A program made the translations under genes and the position numbers. Below, one piece after another: positions 27,181 to 35,805 of a DNA stretch of 64,000 nucleotides. The DNA comes from Myxococcales bacterium. GTDB lineage: Bacteria; Myxococcota_A; UBA9160; UBA4427. The stretch is from contig DUCN01000042.1 of NCBI GenBank assembly GCA_012959805.1, positions 227,443-291,442 of the forward strand, given 5' to 3'. The notes under the pieces were generated by a model, which did not search any database, was not told the DNA's origin, and saw nothing but the letters and a program-made list of their open reading frames with translations. Numbering within the stretch: the first letter of the stretch is position 1; each line of letters starts with the position of its first letter.

Positions 27181-28422
27181 ATGCCAATCGATTTCGAACT
27201 CTCCGAAGGCAGCAAGCTCGCACAAGCTCACTACCGCCAGGTCGCCGTCGACCAGATGAGACCCATCTCACGAAAATACGACCTCGCCGAACATCACCTC
27301 CCAACCGAATGGGTCGACTATTGGTGGGACGAAGGCCGATTTTCGTTTCATGACAAGGCTGAGAACAAGACCGCCCCAAACGATGGTTTCGTGACGGTTT
27401 GCCTTCAAGCGGAAGAGCTCTGCTGGGGAGATGCCGGGCTCTATCTTCGAATGCCAACTCCGGCGTTAGGCGGCTCTGCAGTCAGCTCGGCGGGAACCAA
27501 TGAACAGCGCGAGCAATTCATGTCCGCGTTCCGCGAGAAGGGCGGACATCCGATCTGGGGCGCCATGGCGATTACCGAACCCCAAGCCGGCTCCGACGCC
27601 GCTGCGATCGAAACCACCGCAGATTTCGATGCCGACACGGAAGAATGGATTCTGAACGGAACCAAGATCTTCTGTACGGCGGGCGAAGGCGCTTCCACTG
27701 CCGACGGAGGCTTCATCGTCGTCTGGGCAACCATCGACAAGAGCGCGGGTCGCGGTGGAATCAAGTCCTTCGTCGTCATGGCCAACACGCCCGGCATGGA
27801 ACTCATCGGTTGCGAAAAAAAACTCGGCATTCGCGCTTCGGACACAGCCACCCTCCGCTTTGACAACTGCCGCGTCCCGAAGGAAAACCTCCTCGGCAGT
27901 GCAGAAGTTCGGAAGAAGGGTCCCACCAAGACCGGTGACAAGGGCTTCAAAGGAGCCATGGCGACATTCGATGCGAGTCGCCCGATCGTTGCCGCCATGG
28001 CGACGGGTGTCGGTGGCGCCGCGCTTGACTTCCTGAAGGAAGAACTCGAAAATCAGGGAATACAAATTCGCTACGACACACCGCCCAGAGAGCTGACCGC
28101 AATCGAGCGCGACGTGATCGAAATGGAAGCCGAGTTGCAAGCGGCCCGGCTGCTGACTTGGCGCGCTGCCTGGATGATGAACACGGGCAAGCGAAATAAT
28201 CTCGAAGCCTCCATGGCCAAGGCCAAAGCCGGCCTCGCCGTCACTAAGATCACCCAGAAGACGGTGCAGATTCTTGGCCCGGTCGGTTATTCCAAGAAAT
28301 TGCTCGTCGAGAAGTGGATGAGGGATGCAAAGATCAACGATATCTATGAGGGAACCCAACAGATCAATCAATTGATCGTGGCACGCCGAATTCTCGACTA
28401 CCCCTCTGCCATGCTGCGCTAG
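27181..28422 (+). CDS. Acyl-CoA dehydrogenase
   Basis: 413 residues, typical full length. Features are WGAMAITEPQAGSDAAAIETTA (FAD/substrate loop) and the beta-domain WILNGTKIFCTAGEGA. The C-terminal catalytic region includes NDIYEGTQQINQLIVARRIL, with Glu in YEGT in the position of the catalytic base of this family. AGGAGG 8 bases before the ATG is a strong ribosome site. About 40 residues between the middle and C-terminal domains (KKGPTKTGDKGFKGAMATFDASRP) have the spacing usual for the family. It is co-directional with the preceding dehydrogenase, with which it could act sequentially on branched or unusual acyl-CoAs. Confidence 0.95.
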   Translation: MPIDFELSEGSKLAQAHYRQVAVDQMRPISRKYDLAEHHLPTEWVDYWWDEGRFSFHDKAENKTAPNDGFVTVCLQAEELCWGDAGLYLRMPTPALGGSAVSSAGTNEQREQFMSAFREKGGHPIWGAMAITEPQAGSDAAAIETTADFDADTEEWILNGTKIFCTAGEGASTADGGFIVVWATIDKSAGRGGIKSFVVMANTPGMELIGCEKKLGIRASDTATLRFDNCRVPKENLLGSAEVRKKGPTKTGDKGFKGAMATFDASRPIVAAMATGVGGAALDFLKEELENQGIQIRYDTPPRELTAIERDVIEMEAELQAARLLTWRAAWMMNTGKRNNLEASMAKAKAGLAVTKITQKTVQILGPVGYSKKLLVEKWMRDAKINDIYEGTQQINQLIVARRILDYPSAMLR

Positions 28423-28432
28423 GTTATCCGCC

Positions 28433-28684
28433 ATGCCCATCGACAACGAATTGCTAGAAATCCTGGTTTGTCCTGAATCGAGACAGACCGTCGCCCTTGC
28501 TTCTGCGGAAATTCTCGAGGGCCTGAATTCAGAAATCGCCGCGTCCAGGCTTCGCAATCGTGGCGGGGACGTTGTCGAGAAGCAAATCGAGGAAGGGCTG
28601 CTCCGGGAAGACCGGAAGGTCCTCTACATCGTCGATGACAGCATCCCGATCATGCTGATCGATCAGTCCATCGAGCTGAGCTAG
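28433..28684 (+). CDS. Trm112/UPF0434 family small protein
   Basis: 83 residues. The N-terminus LLEILVCPESRQTV and C-terminus VLYIVDDSIPIMLIDQSIEL fit Trm112-like zinc-ribbon proteins (YcaR type). Only one cysteine remains of the usual CxxC, which is common in bacterial members. Trm112 proteins stabilise methyltransferases in eukaryotes and archaea; the bacterial role is unclear. It starts 10 bases after the dehydrogenase and converges with the PAC2 gene. Confidence 0.8.
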   Translation: MPIDNELLEILVCPESRQTVALASAEILEGLNSEIAASRLRNRGGDVVEKQIEEGLLREDRKVLYIVDDSIPIMLIDQSIELS

Positions 28685-28700
28685 GAGCCTGGCCCCAGCG

Positions 28701-29477
28701 CTACTGGGCAAACTCGCGGCGCTTGAGTTCCTTGACGTATTCCGTCAATTCATCGTCCTCAGCGACCACCTTCGAAATTCCTTCTTCAAAGCGGAGCGCG
28801 TCTTCCTTCATTTTCTGTAGATTGAAGGGGGTTTCCAGGTACTGGGAAACCTTGCGAAGAAGCGCGAGCGCACCACGCGGATTCGGCGCGGCGCTGATGT
28901 AATGCGGCAGTCCCGCCCAGAACGAAAGGACTTCGACGCCCTCATCCTGAAGTGCATTGGACAACACGCCAACGATCCCGGTCGGCCCCCCATAACTCGT
29001 CGGTTCGACCTCGAAGCGTTCGAGCAGAGCGGGATCACTCGAAAAGCCATTAACGACCACTGGCTGGGAGTAAATGACATCCGCGAGATAGGCGCCTAAC
29101 AGAAGGCAGCGTCGCACGCCCATATCCACCGCCAATTCGACAACTGCCTCGCAATAGCTTCGCCAGCGCATATGAGGCTCGACCCCCATTCCCGTGATCA
29201 GCTCCAGCCCTTCTTCGCTGACGCTATAGCGAAATTCGTTGACCGGCCAGACGATGGCACTCGACTTGCCTGCCCGATACTGGACTTCGGGTCGAAGCAC
29301 GGTGAAGTCGTAGTAGTCGTCGGGATCAATATCGGCGAGCGGAACACCGCGTAGTGTTTCATTGATAAAGCTGAGCGCCGACGACGCCGATTCACAGGCG
29401 TCGTTCCATCCTTCGAAAGCCAAGATCAGGGTGGGCTCACCAAGAATCGGCTGAACATGTATTCGGAGAGAACTCAT
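28701..29477 (-). CDS. PAC2 family protein (proteasome assembly chaperone-like)
   Basis: About 258 residues from the ATG at 29477; the track start at 29507 is an in-frame GTG. The PAC2 fold is recognised from LILAFEGWNDACESASSALSFI near the start, VRRCLLLGAYLADVIYSQPVVVNGFSS in the middle, and YGGPTGIVGVLSNALQDEGVEVLSFWAGLPHYI. This superfamily resembles ATP-grasp-linked and proteasome-assembly chaperones, but its function in bacteria without proteasomes is unknown. It stands alone between convergent and co-directional neighbours. Confidence 0.85.
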   Translation of the reverse strand: MSSLRIHVQPILGEPTLILAFEGWNDACESASSALSFINETLRGVPLADIDPDDYYDFTVLRPEVQYRAGKSSAIVWPVNEFRYSVSEEGLELITGMGVEPHMRWRSYCEAVVELAVDMGVRRCLLLGAYLADVIYSQPVVVNGFSSDPALLERFEVEPTSYGGPTGIVGVLSNALQDEGVEVLSFWAGLPHYISAAPNPRGALALLRKVSQYLETPFNLQKMKEDALRFEEGISKVVAEDDELTEYVKELKRREFAQ

Positions 29478-29544
29478 AACAAGGAGAGGGTGACACGATC
29501 GGGCCACGTTTCACAAGTCAAAAATTCGTTGATGTATAAACAGC

Positions 29545-30309
29545 CTATCGCTCGAAGCGGTATCCCTGCCCGCGCACTGAAACTATGTGTTCCGGTCGAC
29601 TGGGATCGCGTTCAAGGTAGCGACGAAGCCGCACGATGAAGCTATCGATGACACGCGTTTTCGTGTCGGAGCGGAGTCCCCATACCTCTTGAAGGAGCTC
29701 CCCCCTTGTCACCGTTTCTCCTTCTCGATCCACCAATGCGCGCAATAAACCGACCTCTCTGGTCGTCAAGTTGACGGTCTCATCCGGAGTCTCGATCACA
29801 AATCGATCGAAATGAATCACGCACTGACCGACTTCGACGTCGGGCAGCGGTTCATTCGCGGCTTCGACCCCGTCCCATCGCCGCCTTCGGAGAAGAACTT
29901 TCACTCTGGCCAGAAGTTCATTCAGGCGAAAAGGCTTGGTCAGGTAGTCGTCAGCGCCTTCCTCGAGGCCGCGAACAATATCGAGGCCGTCATCCTTTGC
30001 GGTGAGCATGAGAATCGGAACGAGGTTTCCAGAGGCCCGAGTGCGGCGTGCCACCTCGAATCCACTCATCTCGGGCAACATCAAGTCGAGAATGACGAGA
30101 TCAAAGGGTCGATCCATGGACCGCGTCAGCTTTTCGACCGCCACCCGCCCGTCTCCGGCGAGCTCGACCTGATAATCCTCTTGCTCAAGATTGAACTGAA
30201 TTCCGTCGGCGATGTGGACGTCGTCTTCGACGACGAGAATCCGAAGAGGCTGGGCATGAAGATCGGCCAAGCGAATGGGTTCAGATTGGACATCTTTAAT
30301 TTCGGTCAT
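29545..30309 (-). CDS. OmpR/PhoB-family response regulator
   Basis: 254 residues. The receiver domain begins ILVVEDDVHIADGIQFNLE, with the phospho-acceptor Asp in LVILDLMLP and Thr/Lys at MLTAKD and DYLTKPF. The C-terminal winged helix (NLTTREVGLLRALVDREGETVTRGELLQEVWG) ends in SVRGQGYRFER. It overlaps the upstream histidine kinase as ATGA, so kinase and regulator are translated together with the kinase first. The N-terminal 20 residues before the receiver are extra. The stimulus is unknown. Confidence 0.95.
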   Translation of the reverse strand: MTEIKDVQSEPIRLADLHAQPLRILVVEDDVHIADGIQFNLEQEDYQVELAGDGRVAVEKLTRSMDRPFDLVILDLMLPEMSGFEVARRTRASGNLVPILMLTAKDDGLDIVRGLEEGADDYLTKPFRLNELLARVKVLLRRRRWDGVEAANEPLPDVEVGQCVIHFDRFVIETPDETVNLTTREVGLLRALVDREGETVTRGELLQEVWGLRSDTKTRVIDSFIVRLRRYLERDPSRPEHIVSVRGQGYRFER

Positions 30310-31223
30310 GCCGGCCTCAAGGTCACGACAAATCGACTTCCGCGACCGGCCCCTTCGGAAAGAGCGACGATTCGGCCACCGTGCTTTCGCAACAATGTCC
30401 GGACGACGAACAAACCCAACCCGAGCCCCGAGACCTGTCTCTGAACGTCTCGACCCGCGCGATAGAAGCGCCTGAAAATCCGGCGCAGTTCGTGTTTAGG
30501 GATTCCGATCCCGTCGTCCGAAATCTCGACGCGTACGCGCCCATCGGAGACCTCTTCGATTCCAACACGAATCCTCACGGGATCATTTGAATATTTAACC
30601 GCGTTTTCGAAGAGATTTCGAAATACCAGACCGAGTTCATTCGCATTCCCTCGAACGTCGAGTGGATGCGTCTTGGCAACTTCAATCGCGTCCTCGGACA
30701 GCTGATGTCGCTCCCGGAGTTCCTCGACATTGCCAGTCAAAAGGCCGAGCAGTTCGACATGGTCCTTCGACGACTTCGAATGAAGTGTCTCCTCCGCCCG
30801 TGCCGCCGACAGGACCGATCCCACCGTTCGCTCGAGCCGATCGAGATCCTCGCTCATTCGGTCGATGAACTCGCCACGCTTCACGGGTTCCAGCTGATGC
30901 CGGGCCAGGGTTTCAAGGCCCAGTCGGAAGGAGGACAGCGGTGTCTTCAGCTCGTGGGTCACTGCATCCAGAAACGCACGCTGTGATTGGTTGAGACGCA
31001 TTTCGAGGACGAGCTTCACGCAGAGCCAGACGACACCCACAAAGACGAAGAGAAAGAAGAGGCTACCCAACACGAAGAGCACCGCGTCAAATCGCGACAA
31101 TCCAGCACCGGCCTGAGAGTCATCTCGCCAGACAAGGATCTGCCAGCCGATCGCGAGCGCGAGCACCAGAACCATCGAAATGATCCCAATGGCGAGCGGG
31201 CCTCCAATCGAACGACGCGGCAT
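30306..31223 (-). CDS. Sensor histidine kinase
   Basis: 305 residues. Two membrane helices (about 10-28 and 46-72) flank a short periplasmic loop of about 18 residues, so it is more likely to sense the membrane or a partner than a soluble ligand. The H-box is VTHELKTPLSSFRLGLETL. N, G1 and G2 boxes are visible (NLFENAVKYS, ISDDGIGIP, GLGLGLFVVRTLLRKHGG). No HAMP domain is evident between the second helix and the H-box. It pairs with the overlapping response regulator. Confidence 0.95.
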   Translation of the reverse strand: MPRRSIGGPLAIGIISMVLVLALAIGWQILVWRDDSQAGAGLSRFDAVLFVLGSLFFLFVFVGVVWLCVKLVLEMRLNQSQRAFLDAVTHELKTPLSSFRLGLETLARHQLEPVKRGEFIDRMSEDLDRLERTVGSVLSAARAEETLHSKSSKDHVELLGLLTGNVEELRERHQLSEDAIEVAKTHPLDVRGNANELGLVFRNLFENAVKYSNDPVRIRVGIEEVSDGRVRVEISDDGIGIPKHELRRIFRRFYRAGRDVQRQVSGLGLGLFVVRTLLRKHGGRIVALSEGAGRGSRFVVTLRPA

Positions 31224-31430
31224 AGGTCTCCTGGCTGGCGAACTTCAGCTTGCCTTCGCAAAGAGCGTACTCTTGGAGCGACATGACGTCACGCCATGCG
31301 CCCTCGAAATCCACCCTGGCAGCGACGCGGCAAAACCGCTTTGCTCCTTGATCGGTCGGTCGTTGCCGTATCGGTGTCGACGCCGGACAACCCGATACGG
31401 CCCTGAAATCGAGATTGAAAGGAATCCGCC

Positions 31431-32204
31431 TTGAGCGATGCCCAACCCATTACAGGTTGCAGTCCCGGAGACATCGCGGAGCGTGTCTTCCTCTGCGGAG
31501 ATCCCGCTCGAATCGATCGCATCACCGAGGGTTGGGATTCGAAACGCGAGGTCTGTGCCGCACGGGAATATCTCATCGTCACCGGCGAGAAGAATGGCGT
31601 CGCCCTTTCTGCGGCATCCCACGGTATCGGCGCGCCCAGTACGGCCGTCCTGATCGAAGAGCTGATCAAGCTCGGCGCGAAGACCATGATCCGCATCGGG
31701 AATTCCGGCGGTCTCGACCCCAAACTCGAACTCGGCGACCTGGCCATTACGACAGGAAGCGTCCGCGATGACGGGACGAGCAAGGCCTACGTCATCCCCG
31801 AGTATCCGGCCGTCGCCCATTGGGAGATCGTCGGCGCCCTCGTCGGCGCGGCCGCCAACCGGAAGGTTCGCGCCAAAACCGGAGTGACCTGGTCGCTGGA
31901 TGCATTCTATGTGCGAAACGCGGTGGCGGGACCCAACGACACGATGCAGAGCATGTCCGTCGACGGCTATTGGCCAAGCCACCTCGAAGCGCGAATTCGC
32001 GACATGCAGCAAGCCCGCATTCTCAACTGCGAAATGGAAACCGGAATCCTACTGACCCTCGCCAGTCTATTCGGCATCCGCGCCGGCGCCATCTGCGTCG
32101 TCTCCGACCGTACCCCTTGGCCAGGCCCCAACGAGTTGGACATCAACCGCAACATGACGGCCTGCATCGACGTCGCCACCGAAGCCATGCTCTCGTTGAC
32201 CTGA
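31431..32204 (+). CDS. udp: Uridine phosphorylase-type nucleoside phosphorylase
   Basis: 257 residues of the PNP/UDP phosphorylase family. Phosphate-binding GDPARIDRI and MIRIGNSGGL, plus EMETGILLTLASLFGIRAGAICVVSD, follow the uridine phosphorylase pattern more closely than purine phosphorylases. It would split uridine or deoxyuridine with phosphate in nucleoside salvage. The start is TTG, 5 bases behind AAAGGAAT. A 207-base gap separates it from the divergent histidine kinase. A GNAT gene follows closely. The precise nucleoside preference is not certain. Confidence 0.85.
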   Translation: MSDAQPITGCSPGDIAERVFLCGDPARIDRITEGWDSKREVCAAREYLIVTGEKNGVALSAASHGIGAPSTAVLIEELIKLGAKTMIRIGNSGGLDPKLELGDLAITTGSVRDDGTSKAYVIPEYPAVAHWEIVGALVGAAANRKVRAKTGVTWSLDAFYVRNAVAGPNDTMQSMSVDGYWPSHLEARIRDMQQARILNCEMETGILLTLASLFGIRAGAICVVSDRTPWPGPNELDINRNMTACIDVATEAMLSLT

Positions 32205-32236
32205 CACGGTCCATCGATCGATCGAAGGCATTTCCC

Positions 32237-32785
32237 ATGGAAGAACTCGTTCGCGAAACGTTCCTCGAAATGGCGCATGCACCCAAGGCGGCGGCGCCTT
32301 CGAGCGAACGCCGACTCACCCTAGAGCAAGCGGCGATCCCCTGCCCCGAGGTCGTCCATTTCTTCTATCGAGCCATCGGTGCCGATTGGGGTTGGTACGA
32401 CCGGATCGACTGGACCGAGGATCGCTGGCACGAACACGCACACCGCTCGGATCTCACAATCTGGATCGCCACATACAAGGGCTGTCCCGCCGGCTACGTC
32501 GAGTTCATCCATCACCGGGCCAACGAAATTGAAATCCGATCCCTCGGCCTGCTCCCAACCTTCCTGGGCCAGGGCCTAGGCCGGGAACTCCTCGCCAGCA
32601 CGATCGAGATCGCCTGGAGCCAAGCCCCATCCCGCCTCTGGCTCAGCACCTGCAGCCTCGATCACCCGCGCGCTCTTCCCAACTACTACGCCGCTGGCTT
32701 CAAAACCTTCGACACCAAACAAGCCCTCGTCAACCTCCCCGACCGATCCCTTAGCCTCTGGCCAAAAACAAGCAGCGACGAATAA
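32237..32785 (+). CDS. GNAT family N-acetyltransferase
   Basis: 182 residues from the ATG at 32237; the longer track ORF upstream is a shadow of the phosphorylase gene. The acetyl-CoA loop is LLPTFLGQGLGRELLASTIEIAW, with EIEIRSLG before it and LPNYYAAGFKTFDT near the end. An N-terminal region (FYRAIGADWGWYDRIDW) is shared with a GNAT subgroup often annotated only as acetyltransferase. The acceptor is unknown. It lies 32 bases behind the phosphorylase and converges with the FG-GAP lipoprotein. Confidence 0.85.
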   Translation: MEELVRETFLEMAHAPKAAAPSSERRLTLEQAAIPCPEVVHFFYRAIGADWGWYDRIDWTEDRWHEHAHRSDLTIWIATYKGCPAGYVEFIHHRANEIEIRSLGLLPTFLGQGLGRELLASTIEIAWSQAPSRLWLSTCSLDHPRALPNYYAAGFKTFDTKQALVNLPDRSLSLWPKTSSDE

Positions 32786-32858
32786 CAAGCAGCCTACAGC
32801 TCTGCGTCACGGCGTGATCGCGCCGCATCACGCCGGACTCGGCCCATCCGCCCATCCG

Positions 32859-34232
32859 CTACTCCGCCACAAGCCCAATCGGAATCGGCATGATATTCCA
32901 GGTCAGAATACTCCGATTATCCCCCCGCTTGTAAATCTCTTCCTTCACCATGCGTCTCCCATCCCAGACATAACGACGCAGCGCTTTATCATTATCACTC
33001 GCCACATAAAGCTCCTGAATCCCATCCCCATCGAGATCCGTCGCAATCACGGCATGTTCAAAACTGCTCGAGCGTCGATCAATCGCCTTCTTGCGCCAGG
33101 GCTTCGTCGGATCTTCCCTGGGCCGCAGCCACCAAACACCCTTCTTGAAGAGTGCGACGACAATTTCCTGCTGGCCGTCACCATCGAGATCGCTCGGCGT
33201 GAGAAATCGCCCGAGACGATCATCGAGTTCCGCAATCACAACACCCTGATCCGGCGGAGTATCAGCCTCGTAACGCCAAATCTCGGTACGATGAAGCAGC
33301 CCGCGACCCTCTGGATTCTTCTGGCCCTCGACGATGACATAGAGCTCATCGCTTCCATTCGCATCGAGGTCCGCCACCAGGATTTCCTTGGCATGGCGGT
33401 CCCCAAGGTCCGCCACCACCACGCGCCCTTCTCCCTTCGCCGGCGTGTAGCGGACCACGCGACCAGATTGACTTGCTCCATCCAGCCGGTTCGGCTCGGA
33501 GGGCGTCGCGTAGATCTCGATCGTGCCATCTCCGTCGAGGTCGCCTAATTCGATCTCATGGACGAAGGTGTCCTTCTCCGCATCCAGTTCTTCGACGACA
33601 TAGCCGCCGTCCTTGGGTCGAACGATCGCCACGACCCCCTGATCATGGGTGGCAACGGCGATCACATTCGAACCGTCGCCATCGATGTCTCCCACCTCGA
33701 TGTCACGAATCCGGGAGAATCGGCCACCAAAATCTTTCTCCCAAAGCGTTTGGCTCTGGAACGTTCCGTCTTCTTTCGTCCAGAGCTTGAGCATCGCCTT
33801 CGACCCGCCACCCGTCAGCAGACCCATCTCGCCATTCGGCATTTCATAGGCCAGGGCCTTGTGGAAGACGTTGCTGTCCGAGTCGGTCATCGTCGTCGTC
33901 ACCCATTCGCCACCGCGTCGAACGATGAATTCGAGCTCTGCAGGAAGCGGAACAGGCATGCCCTCGTCGCCGGGCTGCCTTTCGGCAAACGCGGATAAAC
34001 CGAGAACCAGGGCCATGGACATGTCGTCGGGCGTCGATGGCTTGACCGCAGGCCTCGCGCTCGCGGCAGCCGGCTTCGGTGCCTCCGCCTTTTTCGTAGG
34101 CGCCGTGTCATCACTGCAACCCACGGACATCATCAGCGTCAAACCCAAAAGGACCGCCACGCCAGCGGCGCGCCTGCGTTGCCGGCCGCCGCGGCGATCG
34201 GTCACTTCAATGGAGCGCAGGGGTGATTTCAT
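32859..34232 (-). CDS. VCBS/FG-GAP repeat lipoprotein
   Basis: 457 residues. An Arg-rich n-region and hydrophobic core end in a lipobox (MSVGC), so it is anchored to a membrane by lipid. The body holds about five DxDxDG-type calcium-binding repeats (VGDIDGDGSN, LGDLDGDGTI, VADLDANGSD, PSDLDGDGQQ, ATDLDGDGIQ), giving a beta-propeller of integrin-alpha type. Such proteins bind other proteins or glycans; no enzyme motif was seen. It is divergent from hisS across 229 bases. Confidence 0.88.
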   Translation of the reverse strand: MKSPLRSIEVTDRRGGRQRRRAAGVAVLLGLTLMMSVGCSDDTAPTKKAEAPKPAAASARPAVKPSTPDDMSMALVLGLSAFAERQPGDEGMPVPLPAELEFIVRRGGEWVTTTMTDSDSNVFHKALAYEMPNGEMGLLTGGGSKAMLKLWTKEDGTFQSQTLWEKDFGGRFSRIRDIEVGDIDGDGSNVIAVATHDQGVVAIVRPKDGGYVVEELDAEKDTFVHEIELGDLDGDGTIEIYATPSEPNRLDGASQSGRVVRYTPAKGEGRVVVADLGDRHAKEILVADLDANGSDELYVIVEGQKNPEGRGLLHRTEIWRYEADTPPDQGVVIAELDDRLGRFLTPSDLDGDGQQEIVVALFKKGVWWLRPREDPTKPWRKKAIDRRSSSFEHAVIATDLDGDGIQELYVASDNDKALRRYVWDGRRMVKEEIYKRGDNRSILTWNIMPIPIGLVAE

Positions 34233-34461
34233 GAATTTTTCTCCTTGGATCGGCAGGCGTATCGATACGTGCTCAGAACGCTTTGTAGCAATCCGGACGA
34301 TGGCTGCGCAGAGGTTCTCGATTCACGACCTGACAAAGCTCCAGAGAGGCGTCGTTTTTCGCTGCCTGGATCGGCCGGGCGTGGTATTCCCTCCGTCTCT
34401 CACTCAGGTCGCATCGCTGACCCAGGTCGCGAATTCTTCAGAGCCAGGAAGGGACTCATCC

Positions 34462-35805
34462 GTGAGCAAAGGCCCAAAAAAGAAGAAAGCTGACACCGAC
34501 CTTCAAGCCCCGAGGGGCACTCGCGACTTCTACCCGGATGACATGAGAAGGCGTTCCTGGCTTTTCGACATTTTCCGTCGCACGGCGATGCAATTCGGCT
34601 TCGAAGAAGTTGACGCGCCGATGGTCGAGCATGCCGAGCTCTTCATTCGCAAGGCCGGCGAGGAGATCGTCGACCAGCTCTACCACTTCGAAATACACGA
34701 CCGCCACCTGGCGCTTCGCCCGGAAATGACGCCGTCGATCGCGCGCATGATCATCGCCCATCAGGGTGGCATGCGGTTCCCGATCCGCTGGTTCACGCTG
34801 ACCCAGAATTGGCGCTACGAGCGCATGACCCGAGGCCGACGTCGCGAGCACTATCAATGGAATATGGATATCTGGGGAGAACCCGGCGTCGAAGCCGAAG
34901 CCGAACTGTTGTCCGCCATGATGACAGCCCTCGATGCCCTCGGCCTGGCTCGAGGGAAAGTGCATATCCGGCTCAACAGCCGACGACTTCTCGAAGAGTC
35001 CCTGCGCGACGGCGTCCTGGCCGATCGGCCACAGGCCTTCGAGCCCTTGTGTGTCGTGATCGACAAAATCGACAAGATCGGAGCCCAGGCTGTAACCGAC
35101 TTGTTATGCGAGACGACGAGTGAGAAGGGCGAGGCGATCGGACTCTCCCCAGGCGAGGCAGAACACGTGCTCGAAATGCTGGGTGCGCGATCGCTCGATG
35201 ATGCGCAGAAGTTCGCGGCTTCGGAATCCGCTGCGCTGAATGAACTCCGACAGCTCTACGATCTACTCGACGCCTACGGAATCGCAGATCAGATTCCCTT
35301 CGATGCCTCGGTCGTGCGTGGACTCGCGTACTACACCGGCGTCGTCTTCGAAGCTTTCGACACGGCTGGAACGCTTCGAGCGATCGCCGGCGGGGGGCGC
35401 TACGACCGACTCGCTGAAACACTGGGTGGAAAACCGGTTTCGGCGGTGGGTTTCGGCTTCGGAGACGCGGTCATCGGAGAGCTGCTCGAGGATGAAGGTC
35501 TCTGGCCGGCACTCACGCGACCCCTCGACGATGTTGTCTACGCCTTCGGACCCGATGAAAAATCGGCGGCCATTCGCGTCGCGAACCGCCTGCGCTCCGA
35601 GGGCCGCAAGGTCGAACTCTGCCTGGGAGTGGCGAAGCTGAAACGAATCCTCGGAGATGCCGACAAAGCCGGTGCACAGAACGTTTACATCATCGGCGAG
35701 GACGAGCGCGCCCGCGGCGTCGTAAAAGTGAAGGACCTGGCGACGCAGCAAGAACACGAAGAAAATCTAGACGCGGTCCGAGCGGCGGAAACCCGCCAAC
35801 CATGA
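34462..35805 (+). CDS. hisS: Histidine-tRNA ligase
   Basis: 447 residues from GTG at 34462, behind AGGAAGGG. The ORF extension to 33859 is antisense to the lipoprotein and is not used. Class II motifs are clear: PRGTRDFYPDDM, motif 2 NWRYERMTRGRRREHYQWNMD, the histidyl signature GLAYYTGVVFE, and the motif 3 region GGGRYDRL..GFGFGDAV. The C-terminal anticodon domain is present (VYAFGPDEKSAAIRVANRLR). It overlaps speA by 4 nt. Confidence 0.97.
   Translation: MSKGPKKKKADTDLQAPRGTRDFYPDDMRRRSWLFDIFRRTAMQFGFEEVDAPMVEHAELFIRKAGEEIVDQLYHFEIHDRHLALRPEMTPSIARMIIAHQGGMRFPIRWFTLTQNWRYERMTRGRRREHYQWNMDIWGEPGVEAEAELLSAMMTALDALGLARGKVHIRLNSRRLLEESLRDGVLADRPQAFEPLCVVIDKIDKIGAQAVTDLLCETTSEKGEAIGLSPGEAEHVLEMLGARSLDDAQKFAASESAALNELRQLYDLLDAYGIADQIPFDASVVRGLAYYTGVVFEAFDTAGTLRAIAGGGRYDRLAETLGGKPVSAVGFGFGDAVIGELLEDEGLWPALTRPLDDVVYAFGPDEKSAAIRVANRLRSEGRKVELCLGVAKLKRILGDADKAGAQNVYIIGEDERARGVVKVKDLATQQEHEENLDAVRAAETRQP

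Noticed and set aside
33859-34461. Upstream extension of hisS
   Set aside because: Antisense to the FG-GAP lipoprotein; GTG at 34462 with AGGAAGGG gives the normal HisRS length.
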